Under the pieces are notes generated by a model. The model made no database searches. It was not told the origin of the DNA and saw nothing but the letters and a program-made list of their open reading frames with translations. Shown here in pieces: positions 45,633 to 53,937 of a stretch of 64,000 nucleotides of DNA. Position numbers and translations under genes: made by a program. The stretch's first letter is position 1. Each line of letters opens with the position of its first letter. This DNA comes from Botrimarina colliarenosi (lineage in GTDB: Bacteria > Planctomycetota > Planctomycetia > Pirellulales > Lacipirellulaceae), in assembly GCF_007859955.1 (NCBI RefSeq), contig NZ_SJPR01000001.1, positions 1,555,590 through 1,619,589 on the forward strand, written 5' to 3'.

Positions 45633-46570
45633 GCGGCGGCCTCCTGGGCCATCGGTCGAGGCAAGCGGAGCGTAAAAGCGGCGCCCCCTTCGGGGCAGTT
45701 CTCGGCGACCACGGCGCCGCCGTGCGCTTCGGCCACGTGCGCGACGACCGAGAGGCCAAGCCCGGTGCCGGTTTCTTTGGTGCTGAAGAACGGCTCGAAG
45801 AGGCGTCCTTCGTCGCCGTCGTGGATCCCCGGGCCGCTGTCGGCGATCTCGAGCTCGAAGCCGTCGAGGCCCTCACAAGCCGTGACCACCAGGTCGCCGC
45901 CATGGGGCATGACGTCCAGCGCGTTGAGCATCAGGTTGAGCACCGCCCGGCGGAGCATCTCGCGATCCGCCCACAGCACGGTGGCCGGCGGCACGTCGAT
46001 CTCGACTTGGACGTCTTGCGCCTCGAACTGCGGGGCGAGCGACTGCGTGATCTCTTCGACCAACTCGCCGACGACAAAGTGCGTCGCATGCGGCTGACGG
46101 TGGGCGCTGAACGCGAGCAAATCGTTCACAGTGGCCTCCAGAGCGGTGAAACCGGCTTCGGCTTTGCCGAGCACGTCGAGTCCCTTGGCGTCGCCGGTGA
46201 GGCTCCGCCGCAGCAGGCTGAGGTAGAGCGTGATCGGCGTCAGGCTGTTACGCACTTCGTGGGCGACGTGCGACGCCATCTCGCCGAGGTCCGCCAAACG
46301 GTTCTTACGAGCCAGCTCGCGGTTCTTCACCTCGAGTTCGGCCGTCAGCCGGGCGACTTCGTCGCGGAGCTGGGCGTGGGTCTTCTCGAGCCGCGACGTG
46401 GCGGTCTGCCAGGCGTCGAGCAGTTCCGACAACTCGGGCGTCACCCCCTCGAGGGCTTCGGGCTCGAGGGCTTCGGGCTCGGGGGCGCCGGGCTCGACGT
46501 GGTCGTCGCCACGATAGAGCGACAGGCCGACGGCCGCGGGCCGGAGGTCTTCGTTGGAAGGATTCGCCAT
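45629..46570 (-). CDS. Sensor histidine kinase, cytoplasmic (FlrB-like)
   Basis: 313 residues without membrane helices. A coiled coil (about 40-85) is followed by the H-box ASHVAHEVRNSLTPITLYLS, N-box NLMLNALDVMPHGG, and G-boxes DSGPGI and GTGLGLSVVAHVAEAHGG. The absence of a sensor domain resembles FlrB/FleS kinases. An EPEALEPEALEG repeat lies near the N-terminus. The stop overlaps the start of the response regulator gene, indicating a coupled two-component pair. Confidence 0.88.
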   Translation of the reverse strand: MANPSNEDLRPAAVGLSLYRGDDHVEPGAPEPEALEPEALEGVTPELSELLDAWQTATSRLEKTHAQLRDEVARLTAELEVKNRELARKNRLADLGEMASHVAHEVRNSLTPITLYLSLLRRSLTGDAKGLDVLGKAEAGFTALEATVNDLLAFSAHRQPHATHFVVGELVEEITQSLAPQFEAQDVQVEIDVPPATVLWADREMLRRAVLNLMLNALDVMPHGGDLVVTACEGLDGFELEIADSGPGIHDGDEGRLFEPFFSTKETGTGLGLSVVAHVAEAHGGAVVAENCPEGGAAFTLRLPRPMAQEAAA

Positions 46571-46617
46571 GGGGTCGCCTGGGGAGAGGCTCGGGTGAGC
46601 TGGGACGTCAAGAACGC

Positions 46618-47124
46618 TCAGCCGCTTGTGAGATCGATCGACGCGCTGAGCGGCGCCGCGTTGTCGTTGACGGTGATCGCCGGACGCGGGGCGCCGCGTA
46701 GGTGCGGCTTGTAGGCGGTGGAGGCGGCGTGGGCCGACTGGGCTTGTTGCAGGCGTTTGCCCACTTCGTCGCGGCGGGCGGTGAGCTCGCCCTCGTGCAG
46801 TTGGTCGATGGAGATCACCTCGGCGAGAAGCCCGTTGCACGCGTCGGCGTCCGCCTTGCAGGCGGCGCGGTCGGTCTCGGAAGGCCAGCAGCGCGACTCG
46901 GGGTCTTCGTGGCGGAAGGCGTCGAGGCCGCGTTCGATGACCTGCAGTCCGGTGATCAGTTGCTGTTTGCCTCCCAGCACCTGCAGCAGAGCGGCGGCGT
47001 CTCCGGCGGCGATGAGCTCTCCTTGGCGTCGGCCCAGCGCGACGAGCTGCTCGAGCAGCCGGCGCTTCTGCCGCACGAGGCGAGCGAGCGATTCGGTCGG
47101 CGTTGTGGGGGACGTGGTAGGCAT
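46618..47124 (-). CDS. flgN: FlgN-like flagellar export chaperone
   Basis: 168 residues, helical, with ARLVRQKRRLLEQLVALGRR and LQVLGGKQQLITGLQVIERG, the pattern of FlgN, chaperone of hook-filament junction proteins. ATG 47124 is chosen; upstream in-frame sequence is the shadow of the TPR gene. It begins the flagellar block 17 bp after the TPR gene. Confidence 0.75.
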   Translation of the reverse strand: MPTTSPTTPTESLARLVRQKRRLLEQLVALGRRQGELIAAGDAAALLQVLGGKQQLITGLQVIERGLDAFRHEDPESRCWPSETDRAACKADADACNGLLAEVISIDQLHEGELTARRDEVGKRLQQAQSAHAASTAYKPHLRGAPRPAITVNDNAAPLSASIDLTSG

Positions 47125-47141
47125 CGGGCCTCGAGAAACGG

Positions 47142-49580
47142 TCAAAGCTGCTGGAGTTGGGAGAGCAATCGATCCCACTCCGTGCGGGTCAGGTTGGTCG
47201 AAGTAGCAAAATCGGCGTCGGGTGGCAATCGCTGTAAGAGCTGTTGCGCTTGCTGAACCACGCCCATCGCCTTGGTCCGGTCGCTCTGCCGGCGCCAGCA
47301 GTGATAGATGTGCACCAGCGCCTCGAGCATGTAAGGCTCGTTCTGATAGAGCGTCGAAACGCTCGCGAACGACTGACGAGCCTCCTCGTACCGGTTCAGG
47401 TCGAACAAGACGTTGCCGCCCAGCATGAAGCAGTTGCGGAGGGTCGCCCGGTCGAGGTCGTCGCCCGAGTCGGCGAGCGTGATCTCGCGTTGCACCTGCT
47501 GGAACATGTGGAGAGCGGCTTCGAGGTACTCGTCGGCTTCGCGACGGGCCTGCTCGCGCTCGTTGACGGTTTGTGCCGCGTTGAATCGCTTCAGCGGTTC
47601 CTGGGCCGCTTGGCGATTGGAGAGGGCGATCTGATAGCGCGCCAGGCGGGCTTGGGGGTCGTCCGGGTAGCGATTGATCCCTTCCTCGAGCTCGGCGATC
47701 GCCTCGTTGTGCCGACCCGACTCGGCGAGCAGTTGGCCGAGATCGAACTTGGAATCCCGCCACTCGGGGCTCGCCGGCGTCAGGGCGGTGCGGGTCAGGT
47801 TGTAGCGGAGCAACTCCTCGGACTTGTCAAAATCGCCGCGCAGGCGGTGCGCCCTCGCGCAGACCAGACGGGCCCGATACGACGACGCATCGTTTGCGTG
47901 GAACTCGAGGCATTCCTCGAGCGTGCGGATCGCCGCTTCGTCTTCGCCACGAGAGAGGTGGGCTTCGCCGACTCGGAGCAGGGCCAACGCGTTCCGAGAG
48001 ATGGGCTCGTTGCGTAGATAACGCTCGATGACTCGGATGGTTTCGCCGTAGGCCTGGCCCGCCTGGAGCATCTCGGCTGCAACCCAGAGGTCGTCGGTGA
48101 ACTGACGGGTGGCGAACCGCGCCTCCGCGAGTCGCTCGTAGACGACGCCCGACTCGCGGAGCCGGTGGCGTCCCTGCCGCCGCTGCGGCTCGCCACGCGA
48201 CCCGAGGGCGTCGGCTTGCTCGATGAGATTCTCGCCCCAACCGCGCAGCGTATCGGCCTGCATCAGCAGCTGTTGGGTCGTTCCCACCAGCGGACCGACC
48301 CAGTCGGTGAGCTGCAGGGCGGCGTCGTAGCGGCCGCGGTCGAGCAGCACCGCGTGGGCCTCGAGGGTTCGGCGGCGCACCTCGCTCAACGGCAGCGAAC
48401 GGTTGCGGTAGGCCTTGGGATCGTCCAGGGTGTCGAGCGCCCGGCGGTAGGCGGCGATGGCGGCGTCGTCGGCGCCCTCACGCTGGAGGAGGTCTCCTTC
48501 GGCGAAGGCCGCGGCGATGCCGGCGTCCGACGTGCCGTGCGAACGCCGGAGCTCGCGGTAGCCCTCGACCGCCTCGTCGCGGTTGCCGAGGAGCTCGGCG
48601 ATCCGGGCCTTGAGGAAGTCGCTCTCGCGAGAGACGCCCGTTGAGAGTTGGTCTTCGCGGCGGGCTCTTTCCAACACCGAGCCGGCGTTCTTGGCGATGG
48701 CGACGCGTCGCTCCGGCGGGGCGTTCTCGAGCTGCACCACCAGAGAGCGGCCTTCGGCGAGCGAGCGGCGCGCCGGGTTGGCCCTCGGGCCGGCGGAGGC
48801 GGCCGCCTGCTCCGCCTCCACGCCTCGGCCCAGCATCGCGAGGGCCTCGGACCTCAGCAACAAGGCCGAGGCGCGTTGGTCGGCGTCGATGTCGGGGTCC
48901 TTGATCGCGGTGTCGATCTCGCCAACGGCGTCTTCAAAGTTGGGCGTTGGGGCGTAGAAGTGCGCCTCGGCCAGCAGCAGGTGGGCCCGCCACTTCCGCT
49001 CGACGCCGGCGGCGAGCGCGTCGCGGAGCGCTTCGACCCCCTGCTGCAGCTGTCGGCTTTCCAGCAGCGACTTGCCCAGCAGGTAGAGCCCTTCGGCGTT
49101 GCGGCCGTCGGGGAAGGCGAAGGTCCGCGCTTCGGCCAGATACTTCGAGGCGATGAAGTAGTCGTTGCGGCCGCGTTCGCTGGACCATTGCCGTTCCGCT
49201 TCGCGGACTTTGAGGGCGCCCATGATGAAGAGCGCGGCGCCGTAGTCGGACGTCTTCAGCGAGTCGCCTTTCATGAGATCGGTGACGATCGCCCGGGCTG
49301 AGTCGTCCTCGCCGGCGTCGAACTCTTCCAGCGCGCGGGCGAGGTTCGCGTTTTCGGGGGTGATCGCGATCTCCGCGACCAGCACCCACGCGCCGACCGT
49401 CGCCACCAGCGCGAGGATCAGTGCCGCGCCGATCAGCTTGCTGCGGATAGGGTGGCCATCGGTCCAGTGACGCAAGCGTCCCAATAGCCCCGTAGGCGCT
49501 ACGTCGGTCTCTTCGTCGCGTAGTTCCTCGGGCTCGGGCACAGCCGGCGCCTCCGTACAGACGGGGGGCGGCGCAGGCAT
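47142..49580 (-). CDS. Membrane-anchored TPR protein
   Basis: 812 residues: a proline-rich cytoplasmic tail, one membrane helix (IGAALILALVATVGAWVLVA, about 50-70), and an outer-side solenoid of TPR repeats (for example AEGLYLLGKSLLESRQLQQG; ELEEGINRYPDDPQARLARY). It precedes flgN with only 17 bp between, so it may be transcribed with the flagellar regulators, but its function is unknown. Confidence 0.75.
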   Translation of the reverse strand: MPAPPPVCTEAPAVPEPEELRDEETDVAPTGLLGRLRHWTDGHPIRSKLIGAALILALVATVGAWVLVAEIAITPENANLARALEEFDAGEDDSARAIVTDLMKGDSLKTSDYGAALFIMGALKVREAERQWSSERGRNDYFIASKYLAEARTFAFPDGRNAEGLYLLGKSLLESRQLQQGVEALRDALAAGVERKWRAHLLLAEAHFYAPTPNFEDAVGEIDTAIKDPDIDADQRASALLLRSEALAMLGRGVEAEQAAASAGPRANPARRSLAEGRSLVVQLENAPPERRVAIAKNAGSVLERARREDQLSTGVSRESDFLKARIAELLGNRDEAVEGYRELRRSHGTSDAGIAAAFAEGDLLQREGADDAAIAAYRRALDTLDDPKAYRNRSLPLSEVRRRTLEAHAVLLDRGRYDAALQLTDWVGPLVGTTQQLLMQADTLRGWGENLIEQADALGSRGEPQRRQGRHRLRESGVVYERLAEARFATRQFTDDLWVAAEMLQAGQAYGETIRVIERYLRNEPISRNALALLRVGEAHLSRGEDEAAIRTLEECLEFHANDASSYRARLVCARAHRLRGDFDKSEELLRYNLTRTALTPASPEWRDSKFDLGQLLAESGRHNEAIAELEEGINRYPDDPQARLARYQIALSNRQAAQEPLKRFNAAQTVNEREQARREADEYLEAALHMFQQVQREITLADSGDDLDRATLRNCFMLGGNVLFDLNRYEEARQSFASVSTLYQNEPYMLEALVHIYHCWRRQSDRTKAMGVVQQAQQLLQRLPPDADFATSTNLTRTEWDRLLSQLQQL

Positions 49581-49691
49581 CGGGCCAACGCCGCCAGAGG
49601 GCGGCTTCTACAGACGCGACCGCGGCGGTGTCAACGGAGAGACCCGCAAGCCAAACGACGTGCTAGCGGAGCCACCGGGCAGGCGGTGAAC

Positions 49692-49742
49692 CTGGTTGAC
49701 AAGGTTGATCACTTCCGGAGAGTGATCAACCTTGTCAACCAG
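49692..49742. repeat. A1 palindrome, 51 bp
   Basis: Two 22-nt complementary arms (ctggttgacaaggttgatca + ct) and a 7-nt centre tccggag. This copy has the ctgg end variant on both sides. Followed by cgtcggtggagaaagaaa, also seen after A4. Confidence 0.97.
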
Positions 49743-49798
49743 CGTCGGTGGAGAAAGAAACTTGGAAGTTGGAAAGTGGGGCGCCCCCCAAGTGGGAA

Positions 49799-49874
49799 GG
49801 GAGCCCTAAGCGTCAGCGCCGGGAGTCGAAGCGGGTACCCGGCGCCACTCCCGGCGCTGACGCTTAGGGCTCCC
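49799..49874. repeat. B3 palindrome, 76 bp, GGTACC core
   Basis: 28-nt arms (gggagccctaagcgtcagcg...) and a 20-nt centre cgaagcgggtacccggcgcc. It is preceded by C-type ggaagtt units and ccccaagtgggaa. With A1 it fills the 319-bp gap between the TPR gene and the esterase-like gene. Confidence 0.97.
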
Positions 49875-49899
49875 GAACCGCTTCGTTCTCTCAGCGGCT

Positions 49900-50667
49900 T
49901 CAGCCGCAGACGATGCCCATCGCCCAGCGGTTGAGGTCCGCTAGCATCGTGGTCGTCAGGTCGTCGTCGCCCGGGTACTGGCGGATCGCGACACTGCAGC
50001 CGGCCGAGTGGAGCAGCGACAGGTCGCGGCAGACTTGCGGCTCGGAGTAAGCGGGGCTCTGTTTGCACGCCGAGAGCAGCATCGGCAGCTCCCGCAGCTC
50101 GTTGACGCGGCAGAGCAGGGCGTCGCTGGTCGGCAGGGCGCCGTCGAGCGTCGCGACGCCGGCGAACCGGCCCGGGTGCCGCAGGGCGATCCGCATCGCC
50201 ATCGAGCCGCCCGAGCCCGAGCCGGCGAGGAAGACGCGACGCGGGTGCAGCGAGAAGCGTTCGCCGGTCGCCTCGATCGCGTCGAAGACGGCGTCCTCGG
50301 CGGCGTCGATGCTGTCGGCGTTTTGCCTCCAACCGAAGGCGGAGGCGACGCCGTCGACGCCCCGCGGGGCGGTCGCGACGAAGTTCCGCACGCTGATGTG
50401 CCGCATCACCTGCGGCAGGGTCTGCTCGTTGGCGCCGTCGCCGTGGAGCCAGACCAGCAGCGGGTACTGGTAGCCGCTCTCGTAGCCGAGCGGGGCGAAG
50501 GTGGCGGTTGTCGGGTCGACCGCTGGCGCTGCTGTCGCTTCGCTCCACGCCCACTCGGCGGGGACCGAGCGACGTGACTCGGAGTAAGGGACGGTGCTAG
50601 TGGGGACGAGCGAGTGCGGAGTCGACTTAAAGGAAGTCTTCGCAACAACAGACGGCACGCGTGGCAT
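49900..50667 (-). CDS. Alpha/beta-hydrolase (esterase-like), probably catalytically altered
   Basis: 255 residues. The order of segments follows the phospholipase/carboxylesterase or PHB-depolymerase-like fold: YPLLVWLHGDGANEQTL (oxyanion strand), RRVFLAGSGSGGSMAMRIAL (nucleophile elbow), AIRQYPGDDDLTTTMLADLN (usual histidine loop). The usual G-x-S-x-G serine position reads Gly, with serines one residue to each side, and the loop where the catalytic histidine is expected has none. No obvious catalytic aspartate is seen. It may be a pseudo-enzyme or use shifted residues. Confidence 0.7.
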   Translation of the reverse strand: MPRVPSVVAKTSFKSTPHSLVPTSTVPYSESRRSVPAEWAWSEATAAPAVDPTTATFAPLGYESGYQYPLLVWLHGDGANEQTLPQVMRHISVRNFVATAPRGVDGVASAFGWRQNADSIDAAEDAVFDAIEATGERFSLHPRRVFLAGSGSGGSMAMRIALRHPGRFAGVATLDGALPTSDALLCRVNELRELPMLLSACKQSPAYSEPQVCRDLSLLHSAGCSVAIRQYPGDDDLTTTMLADLNRWAMGIVCG

Positions 50668-50891
50668 CGTCAAGACAACTCCGGGGCGGCGGCGGCGGGA
50701 GGTCGGACAGCGGTCATCGGAAGGACCACCGTGGTTGGCGAGCGATCGACGAGGTCGACGAGCGCCCGATTGCTCGGGTGAGGCGAAATCTACGCGAGGC
50801 GATACGGATTCGTCAACGCGAACCGACGCTAGCAACGGCGAACTTTTCGGAGATCACCGCTGCCGCCATCGGCGGAGCGAAGAGCGGTGCG

Positions 50892-51881
<990 letters not shown>

Positions 51882-51890
51882 CTAGCGGAG

Positions 51891-51919
51891 AGTATCGCGC
51901 CAGTCGATTCGCCCAACAA
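51891..51919 (-). promoter_or_regulatory. Candidate promoter for mdh
   Basis: On the minus strand TTGTTG (51919-51914) and GATACT (51896-51891) are 17 bp apart and about 55-80 bp before the mdh start. Partial consensus match only. Confidence 0.3.
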
Positions 51920-51953
51920 GGGGCGACCCTCTGTCGCAGCGCAACGCCGATGG

Positions 51954-52004
51954 CTGGTTGACAAGGTTGATCACTCAGGGGAAGTGATCAACCTTGTCAA
52001 ACAG
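51954..52004. repeat. A2 palindrome, 51 bp
   Basis: The left end is ctggttgac and the right end gtcaaacag, so this copy is a hybrid of the two end variants. Centre cagggga. Confidence 0.97.
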
Positions 52005-52036
52005 GTGGGGGGAAGTCGGAAAGGTGGAAGTGGGAA

Positions 52037-52112
52037 GGGAGCCCTAAGCGTCAGCGCCGGGAGTGGCGCCGGGTACCCGCTTCAACTCCCGGCGCTGGCG
52101 CTTAGGGCTCCC
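52037..52112. repeat. B4 palindrome, 76 bp, GGTACC core
   Basis: Same arms as B3, with the centre in the opposite orientation (ggcgccgggtacccgcttca). Lies between A2 and A3, making an A-B-A set in the 375-bp gap between mdh and the FG-GAP gene. Confidence 0.97.
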
Positions 52113-52168
52113 TTACGATTTAGGGCTCCCCGATCGCATTTGTCGGGCGCGCGTTGCGTCGGGCTCGG

Positions 52169-52219
52169 CTGTTTGACAAGGTTGATCACTCTCCGGAAGT
52201 GATCAACCTTGTCAAACAG
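52169..52219. repeat. A3 palindrome, 51 bp
   Basis: Canonical ctgtttgac...gtcaaacag ends, centre ctccgga. The right end supplies the stop codon (TGA within TGTTTGA on the minus strand) of the FG-GAP gene. Confidence 0.97.
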
Positions 52220-53429
52220 CGACCTTCTCAAGCAGCCGCGCCGCGGGGCGCCGCCGGCGCGACGCGAGCGGCGCGAGGGCCGTCGCGGCGAGCCACACGA
52301 CGGGCGGCTCGGGGACGAGGCGATAGACGTAGACCGCCCCGGTGCGATTACCACCACCCGGGCCAGCGCTGACCGCCAGCAGCCCGTCCTTGAACGCGAG
52401 GCGATCGCCGAAGTTGGTGCGCAATACGCTGGGGTCGAGCGTCAGTCGATCGATCTCAGTCCCCGTCTTGACGTCGAAGACGTAGATGGCGCCGACGCCG
52501 GGCGCTCCGACGACGGCGATCCCGTTGTCGATCGCGACCGATGCGCCAAAGTGTTCAGCGATTCGATTGCCCACTCCGGTTAATTTCGTGAGCTGCTCGC
52601 CCGTTGAAACATCGAAGAGGTACGCGGCGCCCGATCTGGCGCCCGGGGCGGCGACGATCGCGACACCGTCGTCAATAGCGACCTGCGTGCCAAAACTGTT
52701 GTCAGCCGGAGTATCGTCCGGCGCAAGGTCGAGGAGCTTGGCCGGAAGGGAGAGGTCGAACAGGCTCGCCAATCCGACTCCGCTAAAGTCGGGACTTCCG
52801 ATGAGGGCGAGGCCTCCATCGAGGTCGACCGAGGAGCCGAACCAGCTCGTTGGCGTCGAAGCGGACGTGAGCTTACCGAGTCGCGACCCGTCTTGCGTAT
52901 TAACGATGTAGACGGCGCCACGTTGGGTGTCAGAGATGAACTCGCGGGGAGAACCAATGAGGGCGATGTCGTTGTCCATCGCCATCGCCGAGCCGAACGA
53001 GTTTTCGGAGCGTACGTCGCCCGTCGGTTTACCCAGCAGGGCGCCCGTGGTGAGGTCGAACAGGTAGGCCGTGTCAAACTGCGTCGCGCCGCGGGGAGCG
53101 CCGACAAGCGCCCTGTCGCCGCTGACGGCGATCGTCAATCCGAAGGCGTCCGCTCTGCTGGTGGAGCTGTCACTCAGTCGGTTCAGCAGGGCGCCGCTGG
53201 TGGGATCGAACACATAGCCCGCCCCGCCTACCGAGCCCGGAGCCGAATCGGAAGACAACGCCGCGCCCGCAACGACGACTCCATCCGTCGCGACATTGCG
53301 ACCAAATTCGGGTCCCACCGGCGTCTCGACAGGCAGTTCCCGGACCAACTCAAACCACTTCGCCTCCGCCGAGCCGCTGGTAAGCAGCACGAGGGTCGCG
53401 AACGCCGCTTTGCCGAAGAGGTGATTCAT
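52212..53429 (-). CDS. FG-GAP-type beta-propeller protein with PEP-CTERM tail
   Basis: 405 residues. Signal peptide (KAAFATLVLLTSGSAEA), then about seven repeats of FG-x-[AS]-[VM]-A-[VM]-x...-[AV]-x-[VI]-G-[AS]-P (for example FGASVAIDNGIAVVGAPGVG), giving an integrin-like propeller. The PEP-CTERM tail is VPEPPVVWLAATALAPLASR plus RRR, but it continues for about 13 more residues (PAARLLEKVAV) and stops inside the A3 palindrome. A surface or secreted role is likely. Confidence 0.85.
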   Translation of the reverse strand: MNHLFGKAAFATLVLLTSGSAEAKWFELVRELPVETPVGPEFGRNVATDGVVVAGAALSSDSAPGSVGGAGYVFDPTSGALLNRLSDSSTSRADAFGLTIAVSGDRALVGAPRGATQFDTAYLFDLTTGALLGKPTGDVRSENSFGSAMAMDNDIALIGSPREFISDTQRGAVYIVNTQDGSRLGKLTSASTPTSWFGSSVDLDGGLALIGSPDFSGVGLASLFDLSLPAKLLDLAPDDTPADNSFGTQVAIDDGVAIVAAPGARSGAAYLFDVSTGEQLTKLTGVGNRIAEHFGASVAIDNGIAVVGAPGVGAIYVFDVKTGTEIDRLTLDPSVLRTNFGDRLAFKDGLLAVSAGPGGGNRTGAVYVYRLVPEPPVVWLAATALAPLASRRRRPAARLLEKVAV

Positions 53430-53556
53430 GGAGTTGGATCGAGCGTTGATTAATCCGGGAAGGCCTGTCGAGGTGTGTGGCATCATAACGGCCACGCCGG
53501 TGGCGAGACAGCTTCTGGCTCGCAGTCGTTTTGAACGGAACGCGTTGCATTCGACC

Positions 53557-53607
53557 CTGTTTGACAAGGTTGATCACTTCCCGTGAGTGATCAACCTTGT
53601 CAAACAG
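53557..53607. repeat. A4 palindrome, 51 bp
   Basis: Canonical ends, centre tcccgtg. Followed by cgtcggtagagaaagaaa and C-type ggaagtt units, the same flank as A1. Confidence 0.97.
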
Positions 53608-53668
53608 CGTCGGTAGAGAAAGAAACTTGGAAGTGGGAACTTGGAAGTTGGAAGCCCCCAAATGGGAA

Positions 53669-53744
53669 GGGAGCCCTAAGCGTCAGCGCCGGGAGTGGCG
53701 CCGGGTACCCGATTCGACTCCCGGCGCTGGCGCTTAGGGCTCCC
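53669..53744. repeat. B5 palindrome, 76 bp, GGTACC core
   Basis: Arms as B3, centre ggcgccgggtacccgattcg. After the right arm, the end ttxxxxxttxggggctccc is repeated twice more, to about 53781, as degenerate 19-bp units. Part of the A4-B5-A5 set in the 508-bp divergent gap. Confidence 0.97.
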
Positions 53745-53792
53745 TTACTGTTTAGGGGCTCCCTTACCAATTGGGGGCTCCCTTCCTTCCGG

Positions 53793-53843
53793 CTGGTTGA
53801 CAAGGTTGATCACCTCTTGGGAGTGATCAACCTTGTCAACCAG
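53793..53843. repeat. A5 palindrome, 51 bp
   Basis: ctgg/ccag end variant, centre tcttggg, one mismatch at the inner end of the arms. Lies about 95 bp before the ATPase gene start. Confidence 0.95.
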
Positions 53844-53937
53844 GGTGGTTTGGCGCGCTTCGTGTTCGGTTTTGGCCGCGCGATGTGGTAGATGTATGCG
53901 TGTTCACTTCACGCCACGCCGCCACGAGGCCCGCCCG

